From NCBI GenBank assembly GCA_030753015.1, contig JASMDC010000004.1:62001-126000 (forward strand): a stretch of DNA of 64,000 nt, given 5' to 3'. Positions 62,510-64,000 of the stretch are shown here, one piece after another (positions within the stretch are counted from its first letter, which is position 1; the number at the start of each line of letters is the position of its first letter). This DNA is from Candidatus Undinarchaeales archaeon (GTDB lineage: Archaea; SpSt-1190; JASMDC01). A program made the position numbers and the translations under genes. The notes under the pieces are model-generated. The model worked only from the letters and a program-made list of their open reading frames with translations. It was not told where the DNA came from and ran no database searches.

Positions 62510-64000
62510 TCACCCCAGGAACAGCTTCAGGAACCCCAACGTCGCCAGCGTCAGGAAGCAGAGCATGGGAAGCCAGCCACGCTGTGCCTCTCCGGGTTCA
62601 GGATAGGTCTGCTTGGACAGCCGGTAGCCGAACGCGATACAGAACAGCTGGAACACGATCAGGACGGCTCCCTGCAGGTACCCCATCACATCCGTGAACA
62701 CAGGTGTCCAGGGGAAGTTCGCCGTGCCCAACAGGTTCCATCCCCAGGCGAAGGGATCGGAGATCACGTGCAGGAGATAGCTCCCGTTCGGGAGAAGTAT
62801 GCCGAGGCTGAACGCTATCCACACGCCAAGACCCATGGGGACGAGGGTGTAGGAGAAGTTCACGAACACCCTCTTCAGCGACACCTCCCTGTTCCCGCTC
62901 GCAAGCTTCGAAAGATAGGCGAACACGCCGAACACGGCGGGTAGGGCGATGAGGCTGACCGTCGAGTGGATGGCGATGAACGTCAGGAATCCCGAGTAGG
63001 TCGTTGCCCTCATCATGTCCTTGAGCTCGCCGTAGGGACCCTGGTAGATTATGAAGAAGACCACGGCGATACCCAGCATGATGAAGCCCTTCCACGCCTC
63101 GTCAAGCCCCCTCTTCTCCCTCTTGGTCTCCACCAGCAGGTCCACACCGGGAGGCCTCAGGTTGAACGCCATGTTGTCGTGGGGGCAGGTCTTGAAGCAC
63201 TCGAGGCACATGCCGCAGTAGGTGTTCTTCTTGAAGTCGAAGGGGGTCAGGAGCCAGGGGCATCCGTGCCCCTCCTCACTTCCCACGAAGCATGTCTTGG
63301 GTGTGTGGCCCTTACAGATTTCCGGGTCCTTGCACCGAATCTCGCTCATGGCGAACTGGGAATAGAGCGCCTGGAACCCGGAGACGGGACACATGTACAG
63401 GCAGAAGGACCGCTTCTTGTACACCAGCCCTACGATGAACGAGGCCAGGATGACGGCTCCCAGGAGGATGAAGCTTGCCAGCGGCTTCACGGTCATGAAT
63501 CCGGAGAAGAACGTGGTGCCCAGGAACAGGAAGTTCATGACCCACATGTTCTTGAGGCTCTTGGGCCACGGCTTGTTCAGGCCCGATTGCTTCCCCGGCT
63601 TGACCTCGATCACCGCTCCCCGGTGGTACCAGTCGGAGAAGAGGGGGAACGGGCACACCATGCACCACGTCCGGGCGAAGAAGGGTACCAGGATGAACAT
63701 CAGCATGACCCACCAGAGGATCCATACGAACATCACTCCCACGTTGTAGTTACCGGCCGAGTACCCCCCCACGAACATGGAGAGGAGGAGGGCGAAGAAG
63801 AAGAGGAGGTTGACCAGGATGGCTCCGAGGGGGAACCACCTCGACTTGAAGAGCGTCCTTATGGGCTTGAAGCTCGTGAGGTCGAACCGCCAGTCCAGGT
63901 CGATGAGCCCGAACAGCTTGTCCTTCGCAGGCTTGTCACCGTTCCCTTCCCGAGCCATCACAATCAGGCTTCCCAATGCCACGAGCACCGCCAGGGCCGC
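62510..64000 (-). CDS. NosR/NapH-like membrane polyferredoxin (5' end beyond window)
   Basis: At least 496 residues are present, and the frame remains open through the right edge with hydrophobic codons. Membrane segments alternate with cysteine motifs TWCMVCPFPLFSDW and FCLYMCPVSGFQALYSQ, each resembling the NosR/NapH CxxxCP type. A soluble double-cluster region follows with CGMCLECFKTCPHDNMAF. Several C-terminal membrane helices complete it. NosR and NapH pass electrons across the membrane to nitrous-oxide or nitrate reductases. It is upstream of the CuA gene and the heme block. What precedes it outside the window would settle which reductase is served. Confidence 0.78.
   Translation of the reverse strand, partial: AALAVLVALGSLIVMAREGNGDKPAKDKLFGLIDLDWRFDLTSFKPIRTLFKSRWFPLGAILVNLLFFFALLLSMFVGGYSAGNYNVGVMFVWILWWVMLMFILVPFFARTWCMVCPFPLFSDWYHRGAVIEVKPGKQSGLNKPWPKSLKNMWVMNFLFLGTTFFSGFMTVKPLASFILLGAVILASFIVGLVYKKRSFCLYMCPVSGFQALYSQFAMSEIRCKDPEICKGHTPKTCFVGSEEGHGCPWLLTPFDFKKNTYCGMCLECFKTCPHDNMAFNLRPPGVDLLVETKREKRGLDEAWKGFIMLGIAVVFFIIYQGPYGELKDMMRATTYSGFLTFIAIHSTVSLIALPAVFGVFAYLSKLASGNREVSLKRVFVNFSYTLVPMGLGVWIAFSLGILLPNGSYLLHVISDPFAWGWNLLGTANFPWTPVFTDVMGYLQGAVLIVFQLFCIAFGYRLSKQTYPEPGEAQRGWLPMLCFLTLATLGFLKLFLG

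Overview
The window looks like archaeal chromosomal DNA from an anaerobic, respiring, euryarchaeote-like organism. GC-rich genes are separated by short AT-rich promoters with TATA-like boxes, and several starts are leaderless or near-leaderless. GTG and TTG starts are common, and many genes overlap by four bases (ATGA, GTGA or TTGA). The gene content fits: HdrABC with MvhD, AhbABCD siroheme-dependent heme synthesis, an FprA flavodiiron protein, NrdD/NrdG, and a short-chain polyprenyl diphosphate synthase. A Thermoplasmatota-type lineage is possible, but no rRNA or other taxonomic marker is present. I saw no tRNA, rRNA or CRISPR array.

Region 1 (1-8.2 kb) holds two CBS-domain proteins, a transglutaminase-like protein, a three-gene glycan cassette (GT2, FAD oxidoreductase, GT-C-type membrane protein) and, divergently, an AsnB-type amidotransferase. 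Region 2 (8.2-12.9 kb) is a nickel module: a NikR repressor diverges from an ECF-type importer (M, N, Q and O subunits) that is translationally coupled to a NicO-family metal transporter. Region 3 (12.9-17.1 kb) has a flavin-reductase-like protein, MobB, two tandem split-barrel flavoprotein-like genes (one fused to a membrane domain) and a polyprenyl synthase.

Region 4 (17.1-24.9 kb) is a seven-gene operon, hdrC-hdrB-hdrA-mvhD-flxC-flxB-flxA. It matches the known FlxABCD-HdrABC NADH/heterodisulfide bifurcating complexes, but HdrA is an unusual 1,020-residue double-flavoprotein fusion. Region 5 (25.2-32 kb) is a self-contained operon for a Tat-exported molybdopterin oxidoreductase of the tetrathionate-reductase type (B, C and A subunits). 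It includes its own TorD-like chaperone, MoeA and a 58-residue TatA. A decayed NrfD copy lies just upstream. Region 6 (32.4-35.2 kb) is the anaerobic ribonucleotide reductase with its activase. It is followed by a gene-poor stretch carrying a broken IS200/IS605-type tnpB end.

Region 7 (36.3-44.1 kb) is a four-gene operon in which a split, permuted glutamate synthase overlaps an electron-transfer flavoprotein whose alpha subunit carries two [4Fe-4S] motifs. A divergent Lrp/AsnC regulator is probably its controller. I see no GltD-type NADPH subunit, so ETF is a candidate electron donor. Region 8 (44.1-48.3 kb) is an iron(III) ABC transporter with a DtxR-like palindrome at the promoter. Region 9 (48.6-55.3 kb) groups Fe-S assembly factors (Mrp, NifU-like), hemerythrin proteins, an FmdE-like protein, a flavodiiron protein, a SufR-like regulator and an ArsR regulator with an SmtB-type operator. 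It reads as an oxygen/NO/iron stress island.

Region 10 (55.6-64 kb) has a novel Cys-rich tandem-repeat surface protein. It then has a minus-strand cluster of a NosR/NapH-like polyferredoxin, a stand-alone CuA cupredoxin, AhbA-D, an ethylbenzene-dehydrogenase-type heme-binding protein and a Sco copper chaperone. The cluster points to a copper- and heme-dependent terminal reductase, possibly for N2O or NO, whose catalytic subunit lies beyond the right edge.
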